A DNA stretch of 64,000 bases. It comes from Macondimonas sp045864775. GTDB taxonomy: Bacteria > Pseudomonadota > Gammaproteobacteria > UBA5335. Every line of letters begins with the position of its first letter. The first letter of the stretch is position 1. The position numbers and the translations under genes were made by a program. Below, piece by piece: positions 14,411-22,446 of the stretch. Under the pieces are notes generated by a model. It was not told the origin of the DNA, did not search any database, and saw nothing but the letters and a program-made list of their open reading frames with translations. Location: assembly GCA_045864775.1 (NCBI GenBank), contig BTVR01000001.1:1054001-1118000 (forward strand). Reading direction: 5' to 3'.

Positions 14411-15208
14411 ATGGATACCCAAGCCATCCGCGCACAGATGCCGACGCTCGTCGTCGGTCATGTGCCTTCCAACGTCCGTTCGTTCAAGTTCAACATCTTC
14501 GACGGCCAGCCCAAGGTTTCGACGCTGGGCTTTCACATCGACCCGAAGCCTTTCGAGGGCAAGGTCATCGCCACCACCGACGAGGCCATCGTCGTCAAGA
14601 CGGGGCGAGCCGAGTTCGCGGTGCTCGATCGAACGCTCGTGACCGAGGTGCCCGACGAGGGCGCCAAGGTGCAGGTCGAAACCTATGTCAGACGCCGCTT
14701 CGACGGTCAGCGGGCGGACACGCCCGAGGAGCAGACCGAGTTCACCGCCGACGGCCAGCCCTACACGGTGAAGCGGTTGGTGCTCGGGTCCGCACCGGCG
14801 AAGCTGCCGATTTCCGAGCCGCGCTGCCCCGAGCTGCAGGAGCTGGTCGACCAACTTGAGCAGTTGCCCGCTCCCGATGGTTTCCGGCGCATCACCCACA
14901 TGCTGGTGGATGCCGGTGCGCGGGACATCACCTGGGTCGATCCGGCGCCCGCCGACATCATCCGCACGCCGCCGGCCATCGGCTTCACCGTCGCCACGAT
15001 GAAGTTCCAGGGTCGCGTCACCGTGCTGTATGAGCGTGGCCCTGATCTCTACGCGGTGGAGCTGCACCGCGACGGCGAGTTGATCGAACGGGTCGATGAG
15101 GTGTTCTTCGACACCCTCGGCGAGACGCTGGAACGGCTGATCGACGACGGGAGCTGGAGACGCATCCGCGTGCAGTGCCTGTCGGGTCGCAAGGCTGTCC
15201 GGCACTGA
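14411..15208 (+). CDS. ICE protein of unknown function (265 aa)
   Basis: ATG at 14411, with AAGGAG 9 nt upstream. Residues 1-100 look like a small beta-rich unit (FNIFDGQPKVSTLGFHIDPKPFEGKVIATTDEAIVVKTGRAEF) that could be an OB-like fold. The C-terminal half is a second alpha/beta unit (FTVATMKFQGRVTVLYERGPDLYAVELHRDGEL). I do not recognise a family. The position among DNA-metabolism genes, behind a copy of the structured leader that also precedes radC, makes a nucleic-acid role plausible but unproven. Confidence 0.7.
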   Translation: MDTQAIRAQMPTLVVGHVPSNVRSFKFNIFDGQPKVSTLGFHIDPKPFEGKVIATTDEAIVVKTGRAEFAVLDRTLVTEVPDEGAKVQVETYVRRRFDGQRADTPEEQTEFTADGQPYTVKRLVLGSAPAKLPISEPRCPELQELVDQLEQLPAPDGFRRITHMLVDAGARDITWVDPAPADIIRTPPAIGFTVATMKFQGRVTVLYERGPDLYAVELHRDGELIERVDEVFFDTLGETLERLIDDGSWRRIRVQCLSGRKAVRH

Positions 15209-15220
15209 CCTCCCAGCAGC

Positions 15221-15250
15221 TTCCCGCCTTCGCGGCGGGAAGCCTCTCTT
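15221..15250 (+). terminator. Hairpin between the 265-aa and DUF3085 genes
   Basis: TTCCCGCC/GGCGGGAA arms around TTCGC, followed by a pyrimidine-rich tail; terminator-like, 12 nt after the stop codon. Confidence 0.6.
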
Positions 15251-15274
15251 CCTGCCTCCCTGGAGATCACACCC

Positions 15275-15640
15275 ATGACTGTTCGATTCAAAGGCACGGA
15301 GCTGCGGCCCGTGCTCGCCGAAGCGGTGGCGAATCAGTGCCGCGTCATCCTGGTCAAGGATCACGGCGTGTACTTCCTGGCCGAGCGCGGCGAGCGCCGG
15401 CCCGATGGTCGCCAGAAGACCATCGCCTACGCCGCCGGCTGCAACCCGGATGTCGATGCCTTCGACTATTGGTGGGAGCTGGCGCGCGCCGAGTTCGGCG
15501 ACGACGACTTCGGCGAGTTCTTCGATCCGCAGGAGGGCGTGTTTGCGCGCATCCTGCACAGCGAGGACGACCTCGACGTGTCCGCCACCACGACACACCT
15601 GTCGCTGCAGGCGGTTCCTCCCACACCCAACGGCAACTGA
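15275..15640 (+). CDS. DUF3085-family ICE protein
   Basis: A 121-aa protein with ATG at 15275 behind GGAGAT. It reads MTVRFKGTELRPVLAEAV, VILVKDHGVYFLAERGE and IAYAAGCNPDVDAFDYWWELARAEFGDDDFGEFF, the layout of DUF3085. The family is restricted to ICEs and related plasmids and has no known function. The acidic DDDFGEFFDP segment is notable. The gene is flanked by terminator-like hairpins on both sides, suggesting that it is a monocistronic unit. Confidence 0.85.
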   Translation: MTVRFKGTELRPVLAEAVANQCRVILVKDHGVYFLAERGERRPDGRQKTIAYAAGCNPDVDAFDYWWELARAEFGDDDFGEFFDPQEGVFARILHSEDDLDVSATTTHLSLQAVPPTPNGN

Positions 15641-15652
15641 CCGCCCATCCCT

Positions 15653-15680
15653 GGCCCCCGCTCCGGGGGCCTCTTTCTTC
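15653..15680 (+). terminator. Rho-independent terminator
   Basis: GGCCCCCG/CGGGGGCC stem with a short loop followed by TCTTTCTTC, 12 nt after the DUF3085 stop. Confidence 0.82.
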
Positions 15681-15759
15681 CCGGCAATGCGGACAGCCGC
15701 GAGTGCCGATTGCCGCTCGCCTGCGCGCCGTCCCGGCGCCACGCTTCCGGCCATGTTCC

Positions 15760-15865
15760 GCTGACGTCTGTCAGCGACATGCCCAGGCAGCCACGATCTT
15801 CAAGGCTGCGACGCGGTTCCGACCGCGTTGATCACCCCAGTTCGCACCGGCATCCATGCGCGAAC
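15760..15865 (+). ncRNA. Covarying multi-hairpin leader, copy 3
   Basis: Stem A GCTGAC/GTCAGC (15760-15775), B GCAGCC/GGCTGC (15787-15809), C CGCGGT/ACCGCG (15812-15827), D GTTCGC/GCGAAC (15840-15865), then a CCATCG/CGATGG stem. Relative to copy 1, B changes T-A to C-G pairs on both arms and D changes C-G to T-A on both arms. It lies 119 nt before the DUF3577 gene. Confidence 0.75.
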
Positions 15866-15984
15866 GGCCATCGGTTCTCGATGGCGATGCCACCAAGCTG
15901 TTCCATCAACCCACGCGGGGGTTCCACACCTTCCCCGCCTTGGGTCGGGTGTGTCTCCGCCTCATTGTTCTCAGGAGATTCACC

Positions 15985-16530
15985 ATGACCACTTCCACCG
16001 AAAAGTCCTTCTTCGACCTGCACATCACCGGCCTCGGGTATCTCAATCGCATCCGCGAAGTGAAGCCCAAGAAAGGCGATGCGTTCCTGGCCTGCGACAT
16101 CGCGGCTCTGAACGGTCCCAGCGATGACGTCTCGTACGTGCGTTTCGACACGCGCGTATCGGGATCGGAAGCGCAGCACCTGGTGCGCCGCTGCATTCAG
16201 CCGGTGGACGCCGAGAAGAAAGTGATGATCGGCTTCCGCCTGGGCGACCTGTGGACCGACACCTTCACCTACTCCAAGGGCAAGCGTGCCGGCGAGCAGG
16301 GGGTGAGCCTCAAGGCCCGCCTGCTGTTCGTCAGTTGGATCAAGGTCGACGGCAAGCTCGTCTACAAGGCCGAACCCAAGCCGACCGAGACCGACCAGCG
16401 CGACCCGGAAGCCCCTTTGACGTCCGCCGCGCCCGCCGCGCAGCAAGCCTCGGAGCGTTTCAAGCCCGTCGCCGATGCTGCCGACGACGCAGCCGATGCC
16501 CCCGCATTGGCCGTTGCCGAGTCGTTCTGA
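15985..16530 (+). CDS. DUF3577 / STY4534-family ICE replication protein
   Basis: A 181-aa protein with ATG at 15985 behind AGGAGA. The N-terminal 120 residues (SFFDLHITGLGYLNRIREVKPKKGDAFLACDIAALNG, and SLKARLLFVSWIKVDG) are characteristic of DUF3577, annotated in related ICEs as an STY4534-family replication protein; the fold is predicted OB-like and the protein probably binds single-stranded DNA. The C-terminal 50 residues are an Ala/Pro-rich disordered tail. It has its own structured leader (copy 3) and a terminator directly after. Confidence 0.9.
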   Translation: MTTSTEKSFFDLHITGLGYLNRIREVKPKKGDAFLACDIAALNGPSDDVSYVRFDTRVSGSEAQHLVRRCIQPVDAEKKVMIGFRLGDLWTDTFTYSKGKRAGEQGVSLKARLLFVSWIKVDGKLVYKAEPKPTETDQRDPEAPLTSAAPAAQQASERFKPVADAADDAADAPALAVAESF

Positions 16531-16535
16531 TCCGC

Positions 16536-16557
16536 AAGGCCCCATCCCCGGGGCCTT
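16536..16557 (+). terminator. Rho-independent terminator
   Basis: AAGGCCCC/GGGGCCTT arms around ATCCCC, followed by GTCTTCTCTTC, between the DUF3577 and DUF3275 genes. Confidence 0.75.
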
Positions 16558-16584
16558 GTCTTCTCTTCGTCCCAGGAGACCTTC

Positions 16585-17196
16585 ATGATCACCATCCCCG
16601 GCCAACTGGCCATCAAGACCATCCACGGCAGGAACGGCGACTTCAACGTCGGCCGCCTGGCGACCTCAATCGGCGAGTTCGTCGTGAAGAACGCCGAACT
16701 CGATCAGTACCGCGAGGGCAAGTACGACGGTGATTTCGTCATCGTCGAGATTCGTCCCTCCACGTACAACGCCAACGGCCGCATGGTCATCGAGATCCGC
16801 GCCCATCTGGGCGGGATGACACTGTCCAACATCGACGCCCTGAGCCGCGACGAAGCCCGCCGGCTGAGTCCGCAGGAAGTCGATCCGATCGACGAGGAGG
16901 CGCAGGCGCCCGTGCCGGCAACGCCCCCGGCCAAGCCGAAGGCGAAGCCGCGCAGTCCGCGCGATCCCCTGGTCGATACCACGCCGTTCGGCAGCGAACC
17001 GGCTCCCGTGTCCGCTGCGGCCTCGGCCGAGGCAGACGACGCGGCGCTGTTCGGCGCCTTGTGGCCCCTGGGCGAGACCGTGAAGCTCGATGCGACCGTG
17101 GATCGTCGTGTGCTGCGTCAGCAGCGAGACCGTCTCGACAAGCTGGGCTACGAGTTCGCTCCGTTGTCCCAGGACTGGCACCTCAAAGCTGCCTGA
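16585..17196 (+). CDS. DUF3275-family ICE protein
   Basis: A 203-aa protein from ATG 16585 (AGGAG 7 nt upstream). The N-terminal 85 residues (MITIPGQLAIKTIHGRNGDFNVGRLATSIGEF and YDGDFVIVEIRPSTYNANGRMVIEIRAHLGGM) form a beta-rich domain diagnostic of DUF3275. A long Pro/Ala/Lys linker follows, then a short C-terminal helical motif (ALFGALWPLGETVKLDATVDRRVLRQQRDRLDKLGYEF). The family is confined to ICEs; its location next to the DUF3577 protein suggests shared work on ICE DNA, but this is inference. Confidence 0.88.
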   Translation: MITIPGQLAIKTIHGRNGDFNVGRLATSIGEFVVKNAELDQYREGKYDGDFVIVEIRPSTYNANGRMVIEIRAHLGGMTLSNIDALSRDEARRLSPQEVDPIDEEAQAPVPATPPAKPKAKPRSPRDPLVDTTPFGSEPAPVSAAASAEADDAALFGALWPLGETVKLDATVDRRVLRQQRDRLDKLGYEFAPLSQDWHLKAA

Positions 17197-17285
17197 TCCA
17201 TCCGCCGCCTTGCGCGGCATACCGCCACCCGCCGGGGTTCTCCCCCGACGGGGAGGGCTCCGGCCTTTTCTTCAAGGAGACCCTC

Positions 17286-17651
17286 ATGGGCTGGACCTTC
17301 GTTCGTCAGACGCGCGATCAGTTGATCCGCGAGCTGCTCGCTCCGCAGGCGTCCGAACGCGCTTGCTGCGAAGTCATCGACCACACGCTGGACGGCGACG
17401 TTCTGTGGACCGTGGTTCGCGTCACCGCCAGGCAGGCGGGCGTCATGGGCCTCGCGGCCGGTGAGTCCGTCTGCTACATCGGCTGCCATCTGCTGGAAAG
17501 CTCGGGCGGCGATTGGGGCTACAAGTCCCTCGATGAGTCCGTGCATCCGTACTACTACTCGTGCCCGCTGCGCTATCTCGACATGGCGCCGGTGCAAAGC
17601 TCCGAGTGGCGCGAGCGGGTTCACCGCTTCCACGCGGGACGCGCTGTCTAG
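17286..17651 (+). CDS. DUF6927-like ICE protein
   Basis: A 121-aa protein with ATG at 17286 behind AAGGAG. The sequence MGWTFVRQTRDQLIRELL, DGDVLWTVVRVTA and SVCYIGCHLLESSGGDWGYKSLDESVHPYYYSCPLRYLDMAP matches the DUF6927 pattern: a compact alpha/beta domain with a conserved GYKSLDES segment and several Cys residues. The function is unknown; homologues occur on ICEs and plasmids. The leader before it contains a GGGG/CCCC-type hairpin region (about 17235-17262). Confidence 0.78.
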   Translation: MGWTFVRQTRDQLIRELLAPQASERACCEVIDHTLDGDVLWTVVRVTARQAGVMGLAAGESVCYIGCHLLESSGGDWGYKSLDESVHPYYYSCPLRYLDMAPVQSSEWRERVHRFHAGRAV

Positions 17652-17735
17652 CGGCACGCATCTTCCTTCACCCAACCGGGGCGAGCATGGCCCCGCGGGC
17701 TGTGGTTGCTCCTTCATTTTCAAGAGGACATCACC

Positions 17736-18386
17736 ATGCCTGCACCTTCTTCCGCGAAACCGCTGTACCGCATCGACGAATGCCCCGACCTCATGGCCGA
17801 CGGTTGCGTCGGTGACGAGCAGGGCAATCTCGTCTTTTTCTCGATCTGGGCGCGCGACACCGCCGTTCAGGAGTTCCTCGCCCGCCTGACCCTCGGCCGG
17901 GATGAGCAGGGACTGGATCAGTTCCACGTCATCACCGAGCAGGGCGCATCCATCCCGGTCTTCGTCGGCAACGTCGAGAACCTGGAAAAGCGCATCACCC
18001 GCGCCTATCGGCGAACGCTGTTCGGTTCGCTGACGAATGTGTGGCTGTTCGATCGTCGCTGCGTGAAGCCAGACAAGGCCAACGCCAGCGCGCTGGCGCT
18101 TCTGCCCAGGGATTCCGCTCACCGGCTCGACCGGCTGTGGACGCTGGTGCAGGACACCTGCCCGCTGCCACTGCTCGACCACTGGCGCGACACCGTGCTG
18201 GAGCTGCTGCAGACACGGCGGATGCTGACCGGTCTTCCCTTGGCCCTCGGGCCGCTGGAAGGCCATCGGCTGGCCCTCGATGTCCCGGCGCTGACGAAGG
18301 CGCTGGGCGAGCTGATCCGCAACGGCGCCCTCGGCGCCACGCAGTACGAACTGGCCGCGAACGCACCGCTTCGGCGTGTGGCGTGA
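17736..18386 (+). CDS. ICE protein of unknown function (216 aa)
   Basis: ATG at 17736 behind AGAGGAC. A soluble protein with an N-terminal beta-rich unit (YRIDECPDLMADGCVGDEQGNLVFFSIWARD, FHVITEQGASIPVFVGNVENLEKRI) and a helical C-terminal half (LLDHWRDTVLELLQTRRMLTGL, PALTKALGELIRNGAL). No catalytic signature is apparent and no family comes to mind. It is separated from the methyltransferase-like gene downstream by a strong hairpin. Confidence 0.7.
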   Translation: MPAPSSAKPLYRIDECPDLMADGCVGDEQGNLVFFSIWARDTAVQEFLARLTLGRDEQGLDQFHVITEQGASIPVFVGNVENLEKRITRAYRRTLFGSLTNVWLFDRRCVKPDKANASALALLPRDSAHRLDRLWTLVQDTCPLPLLDHWRDTVLELLQTRRMLTGLPLALGPLEGHRLALDVPALTKALGELIRNGALGATQYELAANAPLRRVA

Positions 18387-18396
18387 GCCATCCCCA

Positions 18397-18421
18397 CGGG
18401 CATGCGCGCTGCGCGTGCCCG
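18397..18421 (+). promoter_or_regulatory. Leader hairpin before the methyltransferase-like gene
   Basis: CGGGCATGCGC/GCGCGTGCCCG arms (one G-T pair) around GCT, 11 nt after the preceding stop and 31 nt before the next start. It belongs to the GGG-CATG hairpin series. Confidence 0.5.
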
Positions 18422-18451
18422 CCTTCCCTCATCCATCATCAGGAGAAATCC

Positions 18452-19561
18452 ATGGCACTCATGTTTCCGCGCCTGGCGCGCAACTTCATTCGTAACGGCT
18501 ACTTCCCCACCGACGAGCCGACGCTGGAGCGGGCCTTGTCCGCACTGGCGCCGTCTCCCGGCGCCATGTCCATCCTCGATCCCTGCGCCGGCGAAGGCGT
18601 GGCGATCGCCGAAGCCGCCCACGCCCTCGGGCGCGAGCAGGTCCAGGCCTTCGCCGTCGAGTACGACGCCGAGCGTGCCCGCCACGCACGGCAACTGGTC
18701 GATCGCTGCATCCACGGTGACCTGATGGATACGCTGATCTCGCGCCAGTCCTTCGGGCTGCTGTGGCTGAACCCGCCGTATGGCGACCTGAGCAAGGACG
18801 TGAACGGCAACATCGGCTATCAGGGCCAGGGCCGTGCGCGGCTGGAAAAGCTGTTCTATCAGCGCGCGCTGCCGCTGCTGCAGTACGGCGGCGTGCTGAT
18901 CTTCATCGTGCCGTCCTACGTGCTCGACCCCGAGCTGGTCGGATGGCTGACGCGCCACTTCGCCGACCTGCGCATCTACCGTGCGGTGGAAACGCAGTTC
19001 AAGCAGGTGGTGATCTTCGGCCGCAGGATTCGTCAGCGCGACCAGGCGTCGGAGTCGGTCAAGGCCGTGCGTGGTCTGCTGCTGCAGATCGGACAGGGCG
19101 ACGCCGAAGCCGAGGAGCTGCCGCTCGAATGGCCGTTCCTGCCGTACACCGTCCCTGCCAGCCCGGCCGAGCCGGAGCACTTCTATCGCGTGACGATGGA
19201 GCCCGAGCAGTTCGCCGATGAAGTCGGCCGGCTGCAAGGACTCTGGCCGGCGCTCGATACGCATCTGGGCGCCGCGCAGCAGTCGCTGCGTCCGCCCGCG
19301 CGGGCCTTGTCGCACTGGCATCTCGCCCTGGCCTTGGCCGCAGGCGCGATTTCCGGCGTAGTGACGTCCAAGAGCGGGCGCGTGCTCGTCGTCAAAGGTG
19401 ACACCCACAAGGAGAAGATGCTCCAGACGGAATACACCGAACGCGACGACGGCTCCGTGGCCGAGACGCGCATCCTCACCGACAAGTTCGTGCCGGTCAT
19501 TCGTGCATGGGACTTGACGCTGGGCTCGCCCACGTGGGGCGAAGTGCTGACCATCCGCTGA
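18452..19561 (+). CDS. Methyltransferase-like ICE protein (DUF6094 type)
   Basis: A 369-aa protein with ATG behind AGGAGAA. A class I SAM-binding fold is indicated by ILDPCAGEGVAIAEAAHALG (motif I, about residues 40-58), VEYDAERA (acidic residue after strand 2) and the catalytic LWLNPPYGD motif near residue 108, which is the NPPY motif of N6-adenine DNA methyltransferases. The C-terminal 180 residues are not recognisable. It may methylate DNA to protect the ICE in new hosts or may be a non-catalytic relative; the DUF6094 name is given from memory. Confidence 0.8.
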   Translation: MALMFPRLARNFIRNGYFPTDEPTLERALSALAPSPGAMSILDPCAGEGVAIAEAAHALGREQVQAFAVEYDAERARHARQLVDRCIHGDLMDTLISRQSFGLLWLNPPYGDLSKDVNGNIGYQGQGRARLEKLFYQRALPLLQYGGVLIFIVPSYVLDPELVGWLTRHFADLRIYRAVETQFKQVVIFGRRIRQRDQASESVKAVRGLLLQIGQGDAEAEELPLEWPFLPYTVPASPAEPEHFYRVTMEPEQFADEVGRLQGLWPALDTHLGAAQQSLRPPARALSHWHLALALAAGAISGVVTSKSGRVLVVKGDTHKEKMLQTEYTERDDGSVAETRILTDKFVPVIRAWDLTLGSPTWGEVLTIR

Positions 19562-19604
19562 TCGCTGTTCCCTGACGGTTCGCCGTCGCTTTCATCCACC
19601 CACC

Positions 19605-19639
19605 GGGGTCACGTCGCCCCGATGGGGTGCCGTGGCCCC
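19605..19639 (+). promoter_or_regulatory. Nested leader hairpin
   Basis: Outer arms GGGG-T-CACG and CGTG-G-CCCC, inner arms CCCC/GGGG around GAT. It lies 24 nt before the next start codon, the same architecture as the hairpin at 20011. Confidence 0.5.
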
Positions 19640-19662
19640 TTCTTCCAGAAGGAGAAACCACC

Positions 19663-19968
19663 ATGGCACTCGCAGTCCTCAACCTCGCGTCACAAGCACG
19701 CTTTTCGCCCGGGCAGGTGGTCATGACCGCCGGCGTCGACGAGCTGGTCCGACAGGGCCGGCTCAACCCCACGCCGTACCTGCGCCGCCATCTTCATGGC
19801 GACTGGGGCGACCTGAGCGACAGCGATCGGCGGCAGAACGATGCCGCGCTGAAGTCCGGCGAGGATCGTCTGTTCTCGTCCTACCAGGTCACGCGCGGCC
19901 TGAAGCTCTGGATCATCACCGAATGGGATCGCAGCGTCACCACACTGCTGTTGCCCAGCGAATACTGA
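19663..19968 (+). CDS. Small plasmid/ICE-related protein (101 aa)
   Basis: ATG at 19663 behind AAGGAG. The sequence FSPGQVVMTAGVDELVRQGRLNPTPYLRRHLHGDWGDLSDSDRRQNDAAL and LFSSYQVTRGLKLWIITEWDRSVTTLLLPSEY is highly typical of a small protein found on many plasmids and ICEs, sometimes annotated as a 'type I restriction endonuclease subunit M' homologue without evidence of such a role. The whole protein looks like one compact domain. It precedes the large helicase gene. Confidence 0.8.
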   Translation: MALAVLNLASQARFSPGQVVMTAGVDELVRQGRLNPTPYLRRHLHGDWGDLSDSDRRQNDAALKSGEDRLFSSYQVTRGLKLWIITEWDRSVTTLLLPSEY

Positions 19969-20010
19969 TCCGCATCCAGCGGCCTCGCGCCGCTTCTTTC
20001 TTCCCACCCA

Positions 20011-20048
20011 GGGGCATGTCACCGCCCCGTGGGGGAGGTGCATGCCCC
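20011..20048 (+). promoter_or_regulatory. Nested leader hairpin before the helicase gene
   Basis: Outer arms GGGGCATG/CATGCCCC are perfect, with an inner CACCGCCCC/GGGGGAGGTG stem. It ends 19 nt before the helicase ATG, so it could hide or expose the ribosome site. Confidence 0.55.
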
Positions 20049-20067
20049 ATTGCTTTGGAGCATCACC

Positions 20068-22338
20068 ATGTCCCTCGATCTCGAAACCGTTCCCGAAACC
20101 GCTGTGCAGGGCGACCTGCTGGAAGCGGCGGCTTCTCCACTCTCGATCAGCCTGCAGGACTTCGTTTCGGAGTTCGGCGACGAACTGCTCGATTCTCTCA
20201 ATCGCGCCAACCCGCCGGTCTACACCGGACAGGCGCGGGTGCATCGGCAACTCATCCTCGCAGCCCTCAAGCGCAAGCTGTTCCCGGCGCAGGCCGATGT
20301 GGTCCATGCCGTCACCGAGCTGCTGGTCGACCGCGGCGAGCGCGCGGCGATCGTCAACGGCGAAATGGGCTGCGGCAAGACGACGGTGGGCATCGCCACC
20401 GCCGCCGTGCTCAACGCCGAAGGCTACCGCCGCACCCTGGTGCTCTCGCCACCCCACCTGGTCTACAAGTGGCGGCGCGAGATCCAGGAGACGGTGACCG
20501 GCGCCAAGGTCTGGGTGCTCAATGGCCCGGACACACTGGTCAAGCTGCTGAAGCTGCGCGAGCAGTTGGGCGTACCGGCGCAGGGCCAGGAGTTCTTCGT
20601 CCTGGGCCGCGTGCGCATGCGCATGGGCTTCCACTGGAAGCCGGTGTTCGTGCGACACCGTACCCGTCACGGCGACGTGGCGGCGTGCCCGCATTGCGGG
20701 CATGTCATCACCGACCTCGACGGCGAGCCGATCAATCCGGTCGAACTCGAAGCAGAGGAGACCCGCCGCAAATGCGGCCATTGCGCTTCGGCGCTGTGGA
20801 CGCTGATCCGTCCCCGGGGGTTGTCCGCCAGTGACCGGTCCTCGGCCGTGCTCAAGGCCCTGAAGCGTATCCCCACGATCGGCGAAGTCACCGCGCAGAA
20901 GCTGATGCAGAAGTTCGGTGATGCGTTCCTCGCGTCGATGCTGGGCGACAACATCCACGAGTTCATCAACCTGATGGACGACCGGGGTGAGCTGGTCTTC
21001 TCGGACCGGCAAGCCCATCGCATGGAACGCGCGATGGCCAACATGGAGTTCGGCTTCGGCGAGGGCGGCTACCAGCCCTCGGAATTCATCAAGCGCTACT
21101 TGCCCCAGGGCACGTTCGACCTGTTCATCGCCGATGAGGCGCACGAGTACAAGAACGGCGGCTCCGCACAGGGCCAGGCCATGGGGGTGTTGGCGGCCAA
21201 GGCGCGCAAGACGCTGCTGCTCACCGGCACACTGATGGGCGGCTACGGCGACGACCTGTTCCACCTGCTGTTCCGCGCCCTGCCGGGGCGGATGATCGAA
21301 GACGGCTACCGCCCGACCAAGAGCGGCAGCATGACCTCGGCCGCGATGGCGTTCATGCGCGATCACGGCGTGCTCAAGGACATCTATTCCGAGAGCACCG
21401 GCACGGCGCACAAGACGGCCAAGGGCACCAAGGTATCGGTGCGCACGGTCAAGGCGCCGGGCTTCGGTCCCAAGGGCGTGCTGCGCTGCGTCCTGCCGTT
21501 CACGGTCTTCCTCAAGTTGAAGGACATCGGCGGCAACGTGCTGCCGCCCTACGACGAGGAATTCCGCGAAGTCGCGATGGACACGGCGCAGGCCGCGGCC
21601 TATCGCGATCTGGCGGGTCGGCTGACCGCAGAGTTGAGGCAAGCCTTGGCGAAGCGGGACACGACGCTGCTCGGTGTGGTGCTCAACGTGCTGCTGGCCT
21701 GGCCGGACACGTGCTTCCGGTCGGAAACCGTGGTGCATCCACGCACGCGCAGCACCTTGGCCTTCGTGCCGGCTCAGTTCAACGAGCTGGAGGTGATGCC
21801 CAAGGAACGCGAGCTGATCGAGATCTGCAAGCAGGAGAAGGCGGAAGGTCGCAAGACCCTGGTCTATTCGGTCTACACCGGCACGCGCGACACCACGTCG
21901 CGCCTGAAGGTGCTGCTGGAGCAGGAAGGCTTCAAGGTGGCGGTGCTGCGCGCGAGCGTGGATGCCTCCCGCCGTGAAGACTGGATCGCCGAGCAGTTGG
22001 ACCGCGGCATCGACGTGCTCGTCACCAACCCGGAGCTGGTGAAAACCGGCCTGGACCTGCTGGAGTTCCCGACCATCGTGTTCATGCAGTCGGGCTACAA
22101 CGTGTACTCGCTGCAGCAGGCCGCACGCCGTTCATGGCGCATCGGCCAGAAGCAGTCGGTCAAGGTGATCTACCTGGGCTACGCCAACTCCTCGCAGATG
22201 GCCTGCCTGGGACTGATGGCCAGGAAGATCATGGTGTCGCAGAGCACGTCGGGAGACGTGCCGGAATCCGGGCTCGATGTCCTCAACCAGGACGGCGACT
22301 CGGTGGAGGTGGCACTGGCACGGCAGTTGGTGGGTTGA
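20068..22338 (+). CDS. SNF2/SF2-type DNA helicase of the ICE
   Basis: A 756-aa protein. Walker A GEMGCGKTT (Lys104), motif Ia VLSPPHLVYKWRREI, Walker B DEAH (residues 356-359, FIADEAHEYKN) and motif III LLLTGTLMGG make up the first RecA-like lobe; VYTGTRDTTSRL, VTNPELVKTGLDL and the arginine finger motif QQAARRSWRIGQKQSVKV the second, with the RIGQ signature of SNF2-like translocases. Between Walker A and DEAH lies an insertion with two CxxC pairs (CPHCG, CGHC), probably a zinc ribbon, and a helix-hairpin-helix-like stretch. It probably remodels or unwinds ICE DNA. A terminator follows directly. Confidence 0.9.
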   Translation: MSLDLETVPETAVQGDLLEAAASPLSISLQDFVSEFGDELLDSLNRANPPVYTGQARVHRQLILAALKRKLFPAQADVVHAVTELLVDRGERAAIVNGEMGCGKTTVGIATAAVLNAEGYRRTLVLSPPHLVYKWRREIQETVTGAKVWVLNGPDTLVKLLKLREQLGVPAQGQEFFVLGRVRMRMGFHWKPVFVRHRTRHGDVAACPHCGHVITDLDGEPINPVELEAEETRRKCGHCASALWTLIRPRGLSASDRSSAVLKALKRIPTIGEVTAQKLMQKFGDAFLASMLGDNIHEFINLMDDRGELVFSDRQAHRMERAMANMEFGFGEGGYQPSEFIKRYLPQGTFDLFIADEAHEYKNGGSAQGQAMGVLAAKARKTLLLTGTLMGGYGDDLFHLLFRALPGRMIEDGYRPTKSGSMTSAAMAFMRDHGVLKDIYSESTGTAHKTAKGTKVSVRTVKAPGFGPKGVLRCVLPFTVFLKLKDIGGNVLPPYDEEFREVAMDTAQAAAYRDLAGRLTAELRQALAKRDTTLLGVVLNVLLAWPDTCFRSETVVHPRTRSTLAFVPAQFNELEVMPKERELIEICKQEKAEGRKTLVYSVYTGTRDTTSRLKVLLEQEGFKVAVLRASVDASRREDWIAEQLDRGIDVLVTNPELVKTGLDLLEFPTIVFMQSGYNVYSLQQAARRSWRIGQKQSVKVIYLGYANSSQMACLGLMARKIMVSQSTSGDVPESGLDVLNQDGDSVEVALARQLVG

Positions 22339-22343
22339 TCATT

Positions 22344-22368
22344 CCGGCCCCTTCGTGGGGCCGGTTTT
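22344..22368 (+). terminator. Rho-independent terminator closing the ICE maintenance block
   Basis: CCGGCCCC-TTCGT-GGGGCCGG followed by TTTT, 6 nt after the helicase stop. It marks the edge between ICE backbone and the cargo that follows. Confidence 0.88.
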
Positions 22369-22446
22369 CCTCAACGTCACCATTGTCCGTCTCATCAGGG
22401 GCCATGCGTCCTTGCGGGTCTGCTCGACAAGCCGCGTGCTGACCGT

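Noticed and set aside
19690..21738. A 682-codon minus-strand ORF opposite the helicase gene
   Set aside because: Spans two real plus-strand genes and the leader between them; composition is antisense-like.
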